The position numbers and the translations under genes were made by a program. A stretch of 64,000 bases of DNA. Origin: a virus. The stretch spans positions 62,001-126,000 of IMG/VR virus record IMGVR_UViG_3300032675_000001. One strand, given 5' to 3'. The notes beneath the pieces are model-generated. The model was not told the origin of the DNA. It searched no databases and saw nothing but the letters and a program-made list of their open reading frames with translations. Positions 37,326 to 46,890 of the stretch are shown here, in pieces. The stretch's first letter is position 1; each line of letters opens with the position of its first letter.

Positions 37326-38456
37326 TCAAATCAGCTTAGTGATAAAATTGGTTTGGTTCATGAGTGCGTTGTAGTTGAACTCGCATATTTCTCTTGCCTT
37401 ACTTAGAAAATCAGATAATTGGTCTTGATTTAACTCGCATAATCGTTTTGTTTCATTCAGTATCATCATGAGACGCTTATCGTCATTTTCTTCCGTGTCA
37501 TAGCTTTCATCAATGATGTCATCAAAGGTTTTATAACCAATACTACGCAATGCTCTTAGTGTATGAGGACGAGTAATAACAATGAACGGATGCTTTTTCA
37601 GTATGGGCTTGAATATCTTCTCCGATACAAACACACCTTCTCCTCTGTGCTTGAAAAAGTTTGTCTCAGATACAATGCTGAAATAGCTATTTGCATAGTA
37701 ATAATCGGTTGAATCTGTCATTGTTGCCTGATTGATGTGCAGGTCTTTTGTGTCCAAATACATGGGCGGAAGGCTTTCATATTCTTCACGTCTAGTATAA
37801 AGCGTGTTTAATAGTTCTTCATCGTTTATACACCATAGAAAGGAATCTGCTGCTCTTTCCCATGATGCGCCGTCCACACCAGCAGCCAAACTCACAAATC
37901 CCTGATTTAATAATCCATGTAGCTGCAACAATGCCACAAACATTATGCGATGTTCTCTCCATCGTCTATTGAGATTGAGAAACTTTTTCTCATAGTGTTT
38001 GTCTTCAAGAGTAGCCAACTGTTGGTGCTGTGTCTGTTTAAGATTGTATTCAAACATTCTCAGCCATTCCACATTGATCGTGTCCTGATTGTATAGCGAG
38101 GCAACTCTCTTGACTTCCTGATCAATAATTGCCGATTCACTGAGTAATACTATATGCTTTGGTGGTATTCCCAATCCTATGACATAATGCTGATATATGC
38201 TGTCTACAACATCATGAAACGCTTCATGTGAATTATTTAAACACAGTGTTATTCTACCATTACGCATGTCTTCTATGGCAGTCTTGTCCATACGTGCTAT
38301 AGATTGATTCAAATATTCCCCATGGTGGAAATCAATATACCAATAATCAGTGTCGTTAAAGTCTCTTATATAGAATAGAGAACTGTTTGGACGAAGTTCT
38401 GGACCAGTACTACTATAATAATATATGGTATTGACAATAGACACTATTTCATCCAT
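37326..38456 (-). CDS. Glycosyltransferase-like protein, paralogue 2 of 4
   Basis: This 376-residue protein has KKFLNLNRRWREHRIMFVALL, YFSIVSETNFF, FVSEKIFKPILKKHPFIVIT and GYKTFDDIIDESYD, the same C-terminal blocks as the proteins at 34902 and 40485. The N-terminal half is unrelated or highly diverged. It probably transfers a sugar to a phage- or host-derived acceptor. It overlaps paralogue 3 by 13 bases. Confidence 0.72.
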   Translation of the reverse strand: MDEIVSIVNTIYYYSSTGPELRPNSSLFYIRDFNDTDYWYIDFHHGEYLNQSIARMDKTAIEDMRNGRITLCLNNSHEAFHDVVDSIYQHYVIGLGIPPKHIVLLSESAIIDQEVKRVASLYNQDTINVEWLRMFEYNLKQTQHQQLATLEDKHYEKKFLNLNRRWREHRIMFVALLQLHGLLNQGFVSLAAGVDGASWERAADSFLWCINDEELLNTLYTRREEYESLPPMYLDTKDLHINQATMTDSTDYYYANSYFSIVSETNFFKHRGEGVFVSEKIFKPILKKHPFIVITRPHTLRALRSIGYKTFDDIIDESYDTEENDDKRLMMILNETKRLCELNQDQLSDFLSKAREICEFNYNALMNQTNFITKLI

Positions 38457-39511
38457 CCCATTTTTCTGTAGTACTGCAATGTATATTCTGTTAGTTTTTT
38501 AACATGACCATGCATCGTATAATCGGTTCCATCAGTGAGGAACTTAAGAGATGTTGGTACCATCTTGTCTTTGTTCAAACCAAAGTCAATCATGCGCTGT
38601 CTATTACGTATCATTTTTGGTAACAAGGTTTCATGCATTTGATCACGATAATCATTATTGTATATCTGGACTATGCGTTCAATGTTGTCTACTAACCCAT
38701 TGATTCTATCCTTTACGTTCGGCATCGTGTCAAAACTATAATCAAACAGTTCATCATACAGTTCCAGACCGTACATGTTTGCCAAGTAGTCTGTGTGGTA
38801 ACCAGCACTACATAGAGCGATAAACGGCTTCAACTGTGCGATACTTTTTATTGTTTTCTCAGTTAGAAAGAACTCTTCTGGTTCAACATGACTTTCAGAT
38901 ACTAGATCAATAAATCCTCTGGTAAAGCTTGCGGGAATGGAACCGGCGTTAAACTCTGGTTTGGAATTCAACTCAAAATCTTGCTCATCCAACAATCGTG
39001 AACCATCGTGATATTTCCATCCCAGAAACGGTTCACTTTTCATTGAAAATGATACTCTCTCGGGATATATAAAGGTCACAATCCCATGTTGAAGGAGGCT
39101 TCTTTTTACTAGCTCATCAACCAGTAATGCTCTTTCATACTTTGGATTGTTATTATAACTAGTGAATACTTTATCCGCTTTAAGATGAGTATTCAGTGTG
39201 TCAGGTGCTGATATGCCCTTGTACAGTAAATCAACAAAGAATATATAGATACCAGAGGTAGATTCTGTTACGATATTTGGAGTAATTTGCAAGTTATTTG
39301 GATTTGGAACTAGCACAGTTACGGTTTTATTATTTTCTTCTAACCATGGTTGTATATTATTAAAGAAGTGTTTGAAAATAAATCTAAAGTCATATTCTTC
39401 CAAACACAAACAAAGAATTCTGTCTGGGTTGAGTTCTTTGATTTCATTTATTTCCTGTTCCCATTGATAGTTATTGGCATGATACAAATGGTGAACAATA
39501 TATACGTTCAT
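38444..39511 (-). CDS. Glycosyltransferase-like protein, paralogue 3 of 4 (divergent)
   Basis: The start MNVYIVHHLYHANN at 39511 forms an ATGA overlap with the epimerase stop. The 355-residue protein keeps the family outline in weaker form: NNPKYERALLVDELVKRSL, FIDLVSESHV, FFLTEKTIKSIAQLKPFIALC and ELFDYSFD. This is the most diverged of the four paralogues and may use another sugar. Confidence 0.68.
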   Translation of the reverse strand: MNVYIVHHLYHANNYQWEQEINEIKELNPDRILCLCLEEYDFRFIFKHFFNNIQPWLEENNKTVTVLVPNPNNLQITPNIVTESTSGIYIFFVDLLYKGISAPDTLNTHLKADKVFTSYNNNPKYERALLVDELVKRSLLQHGIVTFIYPERVSFSMKSEPFLGWKYHDGSRLLDEQDFELNSKPEFNAGSIPASFTRGFIDLVSESHVEPEEFFLTEKTIKSIAQLKPFIALCSAGYHTDYLANMYGLELYDELFDYSFDTMPNVKDRINGLVDNIERIVQIYNNDYRDQMHETLLPKMIRNRQRMIDFGLNKDKMVPTSLKFLTDGTDYTMHGHVKKLTEYTLQYYRKMGWMK

Positions 39512-40488
39512 TGATCTTCGTTCCCCTGTACTATTTGTTGTGAAATCCATTGATAGGTTTTGATCAAACCTGTTTCTAAATCTTCGTCAGGACTCCATCC
39601 CAATACTTCTTGAATAAGCTTATTATCAGAGTTGCGTCCCATCACTCCTACAGGACCGTCTATATTCTTGACTGTGACTGACTTATTAGTGAGACTTGCA
39701 ATCAGCATGACAAGATCATTTATACTAATCATGCGTTCGGAGCCTAGGTTTAATGGCTTGTCATATTCTCCGTCCATGATGCGATGAATGCCCTCAATGC
39801 ACTCATCGATGTACAGAAACGATCTTGTTTGTGTTCCCGGTCCCCATACTTCAATCTCGCCATTGTGGTCGCACAATGCGACCTTACGACATAATGCGGC
39901 TGGTGCCTTTTCCTTACCGTTATTCCATGATCCTTGAGGACCAAATATATTGTGAAATCTTGCGATACGAACGTCTATATTATAGTTCTTTGCATATGTC
40001 ATATACAGGCGTTCACTGAATAGTTTCTCCCATCCATATTCAGAATCTGGATTGGCAGGATATGCGCTGTCTTCAGATAGTAGAGGATTATTAGGATCAA
40101 TCTGATTATGTTCCGGATAGATACATGCAGACGAAGAATAAAAAACTTTCTTAACACAGTGTTCTTTCATTGCATCAAGGATGTTCAGATTAATACTTAC
40201 AGAGTTGTGCATAATATCAGCATCATGTTCGCCTGTAAAGATGTATCCTGCTCCACCCATATCTGCGGCAAGCTGGTAGACTTCATCAAACTGATATAAT
40301 CTAAAGATTGTATTAACACTGTTAATGTCACGTAAGTCTATAATGTGAAAATTGTCACACGATGTTTCAGAATAAAGTGGATGTTTTAAATCAACTCCTA
40401 TTACTTTGTGTCCCTGTGCCTTGAGACTTGCAGCCAAATGTGAACCAATAAATCCGCCTGCACCACAGACTAATACTTTTTTAGTCAT
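39508..40488 (-). CDS. GDP-mannose 3,5-epimerase-like protein
   Basis: This 326-residue extended SDR starts VLVCGAGGFIGSH. The run AADMGGAGYIFTGEHDADIM, YSSSACIYPEH, YGWEKLFSERLY, RIARFHNIFGPQGSW, KAPAALCRKV and TRSFLYIDECIEG closely follows plant GDP-mannose 3,5-epimerase as I remember it, including MGRNSDNKLI near the end. It would convert GDP-mannose to GDP-L-galactose (and GDP-L-gulose). This gives the neighbouring transferases an L-galactose-type donor. It shares 4-base overlaps with both neighbours. Confidence 0.88.
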   Translation of the reverse strand: MTKKVLVCGAGGFIGSHLAASLKAQGHKVIGVDLKHPLYSETSCDNFHIIDLRDINSVNTIFRLYQFDEVYQLAADMGGAGYIFTGEHDADIMHNSVSINLNILDAMKEHCVKKVFYSSSACIYPEHNQIDPNNPLLSEDSAYPANPDSEYGWEKLFSERLYMTYAKNYNIDVRIARFHNIFGPQGSWNNGKEKAPAALCRKVALCDHNGEIEVWGPGTQTRSFLYIDECIEGIHRIMDGEYDKPLNLGSERMISINDLVMLIASLTNKSVTVKNIDGPVGVMGRNSDNKLIQEVLGWSPDEDLETGLIKTYQWISQQIVQGNEDQ

Positions 40489-41810
40489 GGTATATTCTTT
40501 CTGAATATGTTTGTCATTTTATCTACGATTAACTTTGGACTTGCATTCTTTACCAGATGATAGTTATGCTCTAAGATGGGCTTCACTCTGCGTCTAAAGT
40601 CAATAATCTGTTCTGGCGTCCATTGCCCAATCTGAGCCGTCACAGCAGCAAGTCTGCGCATTCTTTCATGTGGATCATGGCAGGTGTCATAGCTTTCATC
40701 CCAGAACTCTGAGAACGTTTTAAACCCCAAATCTTGCAATCCTCTAAGAGCGCCATTAACACCCACTGTGATAAATGGATGCTTTTCTTTTGCTGGTTTA
40801 AATGACTTTTCGGTTAATGTTACTTCTGCTTCATAGAAGTTTGTTTCTGTTACAATACTAACAAGACTGCTTTGATAGTATGGGCGAGATGCATTTGCAC
40901 GATCTTCACACATTCTATTAATATCAGTTTCGTTATCAAGTATTAATGGAAGCCTAGACTGAAACCTGTTAATATCGTCTATCTTGATTCCGTACTGGTT
41001 ATCCAGTAACGTCTGATCAACCCTATGATGGAACTTAATAGATGGTGTTTCAATGTCATGTCCACTAAAGCTTATTAGGCTTCGGTCAATCAGATTATTC
41101 TTTTCCAGATTTAATGCCATCTCAACACGATGCTGGCGAAATCTTCTATTCCACATTAGAAACAGCTTCTCAGGAACAGTGTCAGTATTATACTCTGGTT
41201 CCTCATTGTTTTCAGAATATTCTGTGCTGAACACATGCATTGCAGATGCATATGGAACTATAGTCAGACGATGTTCTGGTGTATTTGGTATATTGTTTCT
41301 AGAACAGTAACTGTCGTATATTTCCTGCCCATTAATACAGCCTGTCAAATATAATATCTTATGCAGAGGAATATTGTGAATATCTTTAAAGTAACCATGC
41401 ATTGCAGTAATGTGATTATCTTGAATAAATGCCTCGGCAAAATGATTAATCAGAATGTAACCATTGGCATTTCTTACTCTTTCAACCAAATGCCATGGAA
41501 TATGAGCAAACTCCAATATTCCAGTATTGCCTAGAAAATAATGTTCAAACTGTATGCGCCATACTAGCGTGAACGGTATAACAAATGGTCTGGTATCATT
41601 ATTGGCGATGGAGACGGCTGGATAGATTTCATAATCATCTTGAGCATAACGGAACATTCTTGTCCATGCATCATCTCCCCACCATTTTAGAGAACTGATT
41701 TCTTTAACACCCTCAGCCACTCCTGCAAGGCTTAATACATTTGGTAACTCGGTATTCCAAATAGGACCTCTTGGGCCTATCCAGCTATAAACAACTTTGA
41801 TTTTTTCCAT
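40485..41810 (-). CDS. Glycosyltransferase-like protein, paralogue 4 of 4
   Basis: The start MEKIKVVYSWIGPRG at 41810 avoids overlap with the radical-SAM gene and gives 441 residues. C-terminal blocks are KLFLMWNRRFRQHRVEMALNL, LVSIVTETNFYEAEVTLTEK, SFKPAKEKHPFITVG and GFKTFSEFWDESYD, as in paralogues 1 and 2. The N-terminal part (ending near residue 200) is longer than in the others. A mid-region FAHIPWHLVERVRNAN block has no parallel I recognise. Confidence 0.72.
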   Translation of the reverse strand: MEKIKVVYSWIGPRGPIWNTELPNVLSLAGVAEGVKEISSLKWWGDDAWTRMFRYAQDDYEIYPAVSIANNDTRPFVIPFTLVWRIQFEHYFLGNTGILEFAHIPWHLVERVRNANGYILINHFAEAFIQDNHITAMHGYFKDIHNIPLHKILYLTGCINGQEIYDSYCSRNNIPNTPEHRLTIVPYASAMHVFSTEYSENNEEPEYNTDTVPEKLFLMWNRRFRQHRVEMALNLEKNNLIDRSLISFSGHDIETPSIKFHHRVDQTLLDNQYGIKIDDINRFQSRLPLILDNETDINRMCEDRANASRPYYQSSLVSIVTETNFYEAEVTLTEKSFKPAKEKHPFITVGVNGALRGLQDLGFKTFSEFWDESYDTCHDPHERMRRLAAVTAQIGQWTPEQIIDFRRRVKPILEHNYHLVKNASPKLIVDKMTNIFRKNIP

Positions 41811-41814
41811 GCCA

Positions 41815-42792
41815 TTATTTATCGACCTTATATTTAGGTATGATAATATCTGTGCCACAGTGGCAATGATCTTTAAAGCATGTGATTTCTTGTGGACCCA
41901 CTTTGCTTACATCTTCCAATATATGACCAACGCGGTCTCCTTGTCCACAACTTGCCAGACTAATCTCTCCCACAGGATTAATAAAAATGGCGTCTCCTAC
42001 TTGACACTTCCAATGTTTAAAAAAGTTCTGACCATTCACAATAATGTCATTTGAGTTGGTGGGATAAGAGAATGATTCGTTATCTCCACGATAACGATTA
42101 TAACTGACAGTTCTATGTGTGCGTTTATTTGGCTTTGGTTTTGTCTGTTGGATTTCAATATTGTGCTGTTTTAGAAAGTCAGACTTCTTTTGGTCTTTAT
42201 ATTCCCATGGGCTTGCATTAATACTGAGTTCATCAAAAAGTGGTGTCCATTCTAAGAAATAGTTAGGCATTACCTTTTTTAATTCTTCTGCATACTCTAC
42301 GATTTCCCAGAATCGTTCCTCGTGCATGAGCATCTTAGTAGAAAGGTAGTTTACCTTTTCGCATAGATAAATGGAATTCTCCTTGTAGCGTTCCTTGTTA
42401 GTGAACTCTACATGAAAGGACGCAACGATGTCATCAAACAGATAGGCATGTTTTTCCCACCATGCCAGTGGGCGAGAAAGATTCGTATTCACGGCCAAAG
42501 TAGCAAATGGAAGTTCCTTGTAAATCCATTCACAGATGGGAATAAAGTTACGCCATGCTGTAGGCTCACCACCAGAGAAAAAGAACTTGAAGTTTTTGTA
42601 ACCCTTTTCCTTGTATTTGTTGATGATTGTCTCTAGGTTGGCAAGATAGATATCTAGATTGCCATTGTTTGGGCTTGTGCCACCCCAGTTGCCGGGGTTG
42701 CAATAACTGCATCGGAAGTTACAGAAGTTAGAGACTTGCCATGTGATCGCAAGATATGGTTCTGGTGCTTCAATGGCAATAAGTTCTCTCAT
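41815..42792 (-). CDS. Radical-SAM protein with SPASM-like C-terminus
   Basis: This 325-residue protein has the cluster CNFRCSYCNPGNWGG (about residues 24-31), FKFFFSGGEPTAW (GGEP SAM motif) and SFHVEFTN. Its C-terminal Cys residues (KCQVGD...SLASCGQG...CFKDHCHCG) could ligate an auxiliary cluster, as in SPASM enzymes. SPASM radical-SAM proteins commonly modify peptides or sugars. It is coupled by a 4-base overlap to a 102-residue protein of unknown function and precedes paralogue 4 of the glycosyltransferases. Confidence 0.87.
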   Translation of the reverse strand: MRELIAIEAPEPYLAITWQVSNFCNFRCSYCNPGNWGGTSPNNGNLDIYLANLETIINKYKEKGYKNFKFFFSGGEPTAWRNFIPICEWIYKELPFATLAVNTNLSRPLAWWEKHAYLFDDIVASFHVEFTNKERYKENSIYLCEKVNYLSTKMLMHEERFWEIVEYAEELKKVMPNYFLEWTPLFDELSINASPWEYKDQKKSDFLKQHNIEIQQTKPKPNKRTHRTVSYNRYRGDNESFSYPTNSNDIIVNGQNFFKHWKCQVGDAIFINPVGEISLASCGQGDRVGHILEDVSKVGPQEITCFKDHCHCGTDIIIPKYKVDK

Positions 42793-43094
42793 AATGTCTC
42801 TTCTATATATTTCTTTAGTTCTTTTAAAGTGGTATCGTAATCTTCTACTACACCGATCATGCTGTTTTTGACTTTAGGTTCAATGACTACAGTATAACAA
42901 CAGTTGTTATTGGTGGTCCATCTGAATACTCGGTTATAAATCCATCGTTCACTGTAAGTTGGTTCACCGAAAAAGCCTTTATATCCCGAAATGAAACCAT
43001 ATGACTTGTAATCATTAGCATTAGGATGAAAATCAAGCTGCTCCAGCTTTTTGAGATTATATAACTTCTTCAAGAAATATAACATGTCAGACAT
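42789..43094 (-). CDS. Hypothetical protein between radical-SAM genes, about 101 residues
   Basis: The start MSDMLYFLKKLYNLKK at 43094 overlaps the stop of the upstream radical-SAM gene (TAATG). The protein has a basic helical N-terminus, a Tyr/Gly-rich middle (SYGFISGYKGFFGEPTYSERW) and an acidic end (TLKELKKYIEETL). It could be a partner or substrate of the flanking radical-SAM enzymes, but nothing in the sequence proves this. Confidence 0.65.
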   Translation of the reverse strand: MSDMLYFLKKLYNLKKLEQLDFHPNANDYKSYGFISGYKGFFGEPTYSERWIYNRVFRWTTNNNCCYTVVIEPKVKNSMIGVVEDYDTTLKELKKYIEETL

Positions 43095-44368
43095 TAACTT
43101 GCTGCCCATTCATAGACTTCTTTAATCTCTGGTACAATGTCTTCAAACTTCTCGTTACGAAACTGATCCAACTCATCATTGAACTGCTTGAACTCCAAAA
43201 TGCCGCCCTTGTTCTCATCACCTACGTTGAGGTTATAGATGATCATCTTGAAGCCGTTAAAGATGTCTACATTGTCCTTATACTTTTCCTGATACACACG
43301 GTAAAGTTCAGTGAGCCTACGCTTTACGTGGTTTGGCAGAATCATGATATTTGCATACCATGGATTAGTAGCCAGATTAAATCTAGGACTGGTCTTGGTA
43401 TCAATAAAACCATTGTCAATCATATAATCAAAAAAGTCTGCAAAGTGAAAGATGTTCCATATGGAAATAGTAGGTGTAATCTGAAACTGAACGTGTGGCA
43501 GTTCTTCCTTCAACTTCTTCATATTCTTGATAGTGCGGTCCCAGTCAGTTCCTTTACGCATACATTCAGCAAGAGCACCATGAGCATCAAGTGATGCCCA
43601 TACCTGAATGTTCTTGAACTTCTTCCAGTATTCAATCAAGTCTTTGTTCTTATAGCCATGTAGCGTAGAGAAGTTTGTAGTATAGTTTAACTCAATACTA
43701 TCTGCTTGACCCGATTCAATCCAATAATCAAGACATTCATAGTGTTCTGGTGTAATAATGATTTCACCACCAGCAAAATATACTTCCGTAACATCAGCAA
43801 GATATGGCTTTAACTTGACCATGAACTGTTGGTCTTCGTTATTATTAACAACTACTTTCTGACCGGGGAAATATTCATCCCACATTTCCTTGCCACGCTT
43901 GTCCAGAAACTCTTGTGCCCACTGTGATGAGCATGATGGACCACATGAGCGGCACTTCATGTTACAGAGGTTACTGAACCGAATATCCATATACTTCATT
44001 TCAAACTCAGATAGCGAACCATCTTCGTTTGTGTTTTCTGCAATATAGTTAACGTAGTCAAGACCTCTGCGACGATTATGAGACTGTCTCATCGTCCATG
44101 TGCCCATAAGTTCCAAGTCAAAGCAACGCTTACACTCTGGAACTTCCTCATCATTAAGCATTGCCTTACGAATCTCATTGTAACGATCACTGTTCATCAT
44201 TTCAATGATAGACTGATCTGGATCAATCTGTGCCACTGGCATATTACTATCAGCAACACAGCAAGGCATTACTCTTGAATCAGGCCATGCATGAAAGTGC
44301 ACCCATGGCAGAACACAAAAGTGCTTACCGTTGCATACCAGATTCTCAACTACGTTTTTATCAGCCAT
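43094..44368 (-). CDS. Radical-SAM protein, twitch type
   Basis: This 424-residue protein starts with a Cys-rich region (CVLPWVHFHAWPDSRVMPCC, CKRCFDLE), then the radical-SAM cluster SNLCNMKCRSCGPSCSSQW (about residues 136-143). EVYFAGGEIIIT (GGE SAM motif) and VWASLDAHG follow. The pre-cluster CxxC-type pairs could bind a second cluster. Close in plan to the genes at 45155 and 29829. It is coupled to a small 83-residue gene upstream by an 8-base overlap. Confidence 0.88.
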   Translation of the reverse strand: MADKNVVENLVCNGKHFCVLPWVHFHAWPDSRVMPCCVADSNMPVAQIDPDQSIIEMMNSDRYNEIRKAMLNDEEVPECKRCFDLELMGTWTMRQSHNRRRGLDYVNYIAENTNEDGSLSEFEMKYMDIRFSNLCNMKCRSCGPSCSSQWAQEFLDKRGKEMWDEYFPGQKVVVNNNEDQQFMVKLKPYLADVTEVYFAGGEIIITPEHYECLDYWIESGQADSIELNYTTNFSTLHGYKNKDLIEYWKKFKNIQVWASLDAHGALAECMRKGTDWDRTIKNMKKLKEELPHVQFQITPTISIWNIFHFADFFDYMIDNGFIDTKTSPRFNLATNPWYANIMILPNHVKRRLTELYRVYQEKYKDNVDIFNGFKMIIYNLNVGDENKGGILEFKQFNDELDQFRNEKFEDIVPEIKEVYEWAAS

Positions 44369-44612
44369 TTGCTTCTTCTGTTTCCGAAACTCTTTTATAA
44401 GTTACAATATTATTGAGAATATTCTTAATCTTGATTTCAATGCTGTTGTCTTCATCATCAAGAGTTACTTGTGCAGCAGCATCACTGCCAAATGATCTGA
44501 TAATATCACTCATTACCGCATCACATGTTTCCTGAGTTAGAGGCTCAAACATATACTTGTCAAGAATAGCGTTAATCTCTTTATCCATTGCTTCATTAAT
44601 ATCAAATGTCAT
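44361..44612 (-). CDS. Small acidic protein, 83 residues, between radical-SAM genes
   Basis: The sequence MTFDINEAMDKEINAILDKY continues with FEPLTQETCDAVMSDIIRSF and an acidic Asp/Glu run, then KRVSETEEANG. It looks like a compact helical domain and overlaps the radical-SAM gene downstream by 8 bases. A recognition protein for the radical-SAM enzymes is conceivable but not shown. No family was recognised. Confidence 0.65.
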   Translation of the reverse strand: MTFDINEAMDKEINAILDKYMFEPLTQETCDAVMSDIIRSFGSDAAAQVTLDDEDNSIEIKIKNILNNIVTYKRVSETEEANG

Positions 44613-44613
44613 A

Positions 44614-45153
44614 TTACTTTCCCTGTTTCAACTTTTGAATTTCACTCAGTAACTGTTTATATTCTGCTTCTTTCTTTGCATGTTCTTTTGCCATAACAGT
44701 CAACTCGTCACGAAGTTTTTTAGATTTTTTTAAGAAGCTGTTATCATCTGTTGTTTTGCTCGTTGGAAGCTTAACTACACACGGTGTGCTAATCTTCATG
44801 GCATGATTGCGAATACGTGCTGCCAGATGTTCTAGTTTTGTTGCCAGCCAATCATAAAAACGCACACGCAAGCAATCATTCTTTTCGGTAATTTGTTGCA
44901 AACGATCAATCAAAGTGCGATTGTCCTTTGCATCTTTTAAGATTTTAATTTTGTCACGAAGACGCTGAATGGCATTAGCCGATGCTATTACACTTTTAAG
45001 TGCGGCTGCTCGTTCATCTGTATCTGGATTGTCCTGACCATCAATTTCTTTTACAATTGCACAGTATTTGTTATGGACCGATACTGCCGCCTGTAATTCT
45101 TCTTCAAGAACTGGCAAATCAGATACATTGTATTCTTCTATTAATATTCCCAT
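44614..45153 (-). CDS. Coiled-coil protein, 179 residues
   Basis: Almost entirely helical, with heptad-like runs at both ends (VLEEELQAAVSVHNKY; KKLRDELTVMAKEHAKKEAEY) and a short Lys/Pro/Thr linker in the middle. It lies between two radical-SAM genes with gaps of one base on each side, so it is co-translated with them. No enzymatic motif is present. A structural or adaptor role is the most one can say. Confidence 0.7.
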   Translation of the reverse strand: MGILIEEYNVSDLPVLEEELQAAVSVHNKYCAIVKEIDGQDNPDTDERAAALKSVIASANAIQRLRDKIKILKDAKDNRTLIDRLQQITEKNDCLRVRFYDWLATKLEHLAARIRNHAMKISTPCVVKLPTSKTTDDNSFLKKSKKLRDELTVMAKEHAKKEAEYKQLLSEIQKLKQGK

Positions 45154-45154
45154 A

Positions 45155-46387
45155 TCATTTCTCCAAATCTCTCAGTTTACTTAGTTCAGGGAAGACAGAC
45201 CAAAAGTTTTCGTCTCTGATTCTATCTATAGAACGAGTGTGCTGTAGGAACGTTTCCTTTACTTTAGCCCAATCATCACTGTCTGATGCAAAGTTGACAG
45301 CATCGGTAATAAGTCTTGACAATGATGTTCCATCACCTTCGTTGGCTGTTGCCCATGCCAATGCTTTCTTGGCGGCTTCATCCTTAAGTTCACGAGGTAA
45401 TGATTTGGCACAGTAATAGTTAGGATGAACTGCAAGATAGAGTGAGTGATACCAATCTTCTCTACGAACTATTCCCTTGTCCTTTAGGTATTGATAAAAC
45501 TCACCAATGGTGCTATAGTTAAAAATGCTAAACACCGTGTTCATTTGAAATACTACCTGCTCAAGGTCACGAAAAATGAGGAGGTTTTCCTCTACTTTAC
45601 CCCAATCAGTTCCCTTGCGCAACCATTCTGCACGTTCGCCATAATGATCTATTGAGCAAGATAGTTCCACTCTCTTAAAGTGTTTCCACAGTTCAAGGAC
45701 ATCATGCTTTTTATACTTGATATTGCTTGCGTTTGTGTTGTATCTTAATGTGATATCGGTGCGACCTTTGCGAATCATTTCCTCAAGCATCGTATAATGC
45801 TCGTCGGTGATCAGTGGTTCGCCGCCTGCAAAATATGCAAGGTCAATATTTTCCACTTGATCAAGTGCTTCTTGCAGTAGATTACCCTTGGGATCAGCAT
45901 GAATAACAATAGGATGATTTGGGTCATAGTTCTTCTGCATCTCTGCACCCCACTGTGAGCTAAACTCTGAGCCACAGGTTCTGCATTTAAAGTTACATAT
46001 GTTGGAGAAACGAATGTCAAAATAGTGCATCTTAAAATCAGGCACGGTGCCATCATCCAGAGTGGTCGGAACGATTTCGTCAAACCGTGATGCAAACTGC
46101 TCTTTACTGTAGTTTCTGAATGAGTGTGGTCCAGCTTCCTCATGCTTATAGCAAAAGTCGCAAATCTTAGATTTGCGACCATTAAGCATATCAAGGCGAA
46201 GCGCCTTCATCTTCTCATTATTGAATGCTTCTTTGAGGGAAGTCTCTTTGGTATTACCAAATGGTTCAGTATAGTTGTTTGAACAGCAAGGATAGATATC
46301 ACCTTTAGGCGTCACGTTTAAGTGAAGCCATGGAAACATGCAGAACTCTTTGCTTTCGTTTAACAGGTAATCTTTATCTAAATCCAT
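45155..46387 (-). CDS. Radical-SAM protein, twitch type
   Basis: This 410-residue protein has CMFPWLHLNVTPKGDIYPCC at the N-terminus, CDFCYKHEE, then the radical cluster SNICNFKCRTCGSEFSSQW (about residues 130-137), DLAYFAGGEPLIT and VELSCSIDHYGER. It follows the same plan as the gene at 43094. It is the first gene of a five-gene operon (45155 down to 41815) driven by a sigma70-like promoter (46410-46439). The substrate is unknown. Confidence 0.88.
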   Translation of the reverse strand: MDLDKDYLLNESKEFCMFPWLHLNVTPKGDIYPCCSNNYTEPFGNTKETSLKEAFNNEKMKALRLDMLNGRKSKICDFCYKHEEAGPHSFRNYSKEQFASRFDEIVPTTLDDGTVPDFKMHYFDIRFSNICNFKCRTCGSEFSSQWGAEMQKNYDPNHPIVIHADPKGNLLQEALDQVENIDLAYFAGGEPLITDEHYTMLEEMIRKGRTDITLRYNTNASNIKYKKHDVLELWKHFKRVELSCSIDHYGERAEWLRKGTDWGKVEENLLIFRDLEQVVFQMNTVFSIFNYSTIGEFYQYLKDKGIVRREDWYHSLYLAVHPNYYCAKSLPRELKDEAAKKALAWATANEGDGTSLSRLITDAVNFASDSDDWAKVKETFLQHTRSIDRIRDENFWSVFPELSKLRDLEK

Positions 46388-46409
46388 TAACTTTCCCTTA
46401 TAAGACTAT

Positions 46410-46439
46410 ATTATATAGCACGATAAAAGGGAGTGCCAA
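46410..46439 (-). promoter_or_regulatory. Sigma70-like promoter of the radical-SAM operon
   Basis: TTGGCA (46434-46439) and TATAAT (46410-46415) on the minus strand are 18 bases apart, 22 bases upstream of the radical-SAM start at 46387. Confidence 0.55.
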
Positions 46440-46446
46440 TGTTTTA

Positions 46447-46644
46447 TTACGATTCCCGAATCACATCAAATATGTCACCCCATTCAATGACAATCTCGTA
46501 CTGTGCGTGTTGATATTTCCGCACTACCCTACAATATGATGGTTTAAACGGGTAGACAATCTTTCCGCTTACAGTACGATGGAACCACTTTGGCTTCATG
46601 GGCATCCAATCCTGAATGACTACCGGATCAAAAAAGTTTTTCAT
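46447..46644 (-). CDS. Small hypothetical protein, 65 residues
   Basis: MKNFFDPVVIQDWMPMKPKWF continues with a basic, Tyr-rich middle and a IVIEWGDIFDVIRES end. It fills the space between the radical-SAM promoter and the convergent plus-strand gene. No family was recognised; it lacks the LRWS tail of its neighbours. Confidence 0.55.
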   Translation of the reverse strand: MKNFFDPVVIQDWMPMKPKWFHRTVSGKIVYPFKPSYCRVVRKYQHAQYEIVIEWGDIFDVIRES

Positions 46645-46731
46645 AAAATTTCGCGCTAATCTACTTAGGTGTGTAAGTCATAAAAATCAGCATCTTAGTC
46701 CCCCATCATAAATACGTGATAGGAGACTAAG

Positions 46732-46890
46732 ATGACACTTGATGAATTTAATGAAGAATGGCGCGCGCTGACAGAGGATGAAATTGAAGCGCTTGGTGGG
46801 CTACGGAAGCGGATATTCATTCTGGACCCCGCAATATACCTTCAACAAACTCTTCGTATTCTTGCAGATCATGGAATTGATATACATTGA
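46732..46890 (+). CDS. Small plus-strand protein, possibly decayed, 52 residues
   Basis: A CATAAATAC late-type promoter (46706-46714) and an AGGAG site (46721-46725) precede an ATG at 46732. The first 22 residues (MTLDEFNEEWRALTEDEIEA) look like real protein. The second half overlaps the antisense gene 46801-46983 and looks less natural, so the gene may be truncated or frameshifted. The leader resembles that of the GIY-YIG gene at 6503 (AAATAC...ATAGGAGA). Confidence 0.45.
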   Translation: MTLDEFNEEWRALTEDEIEALGGLRKRIFILDPAIYLQQTLRILADHGIDIH

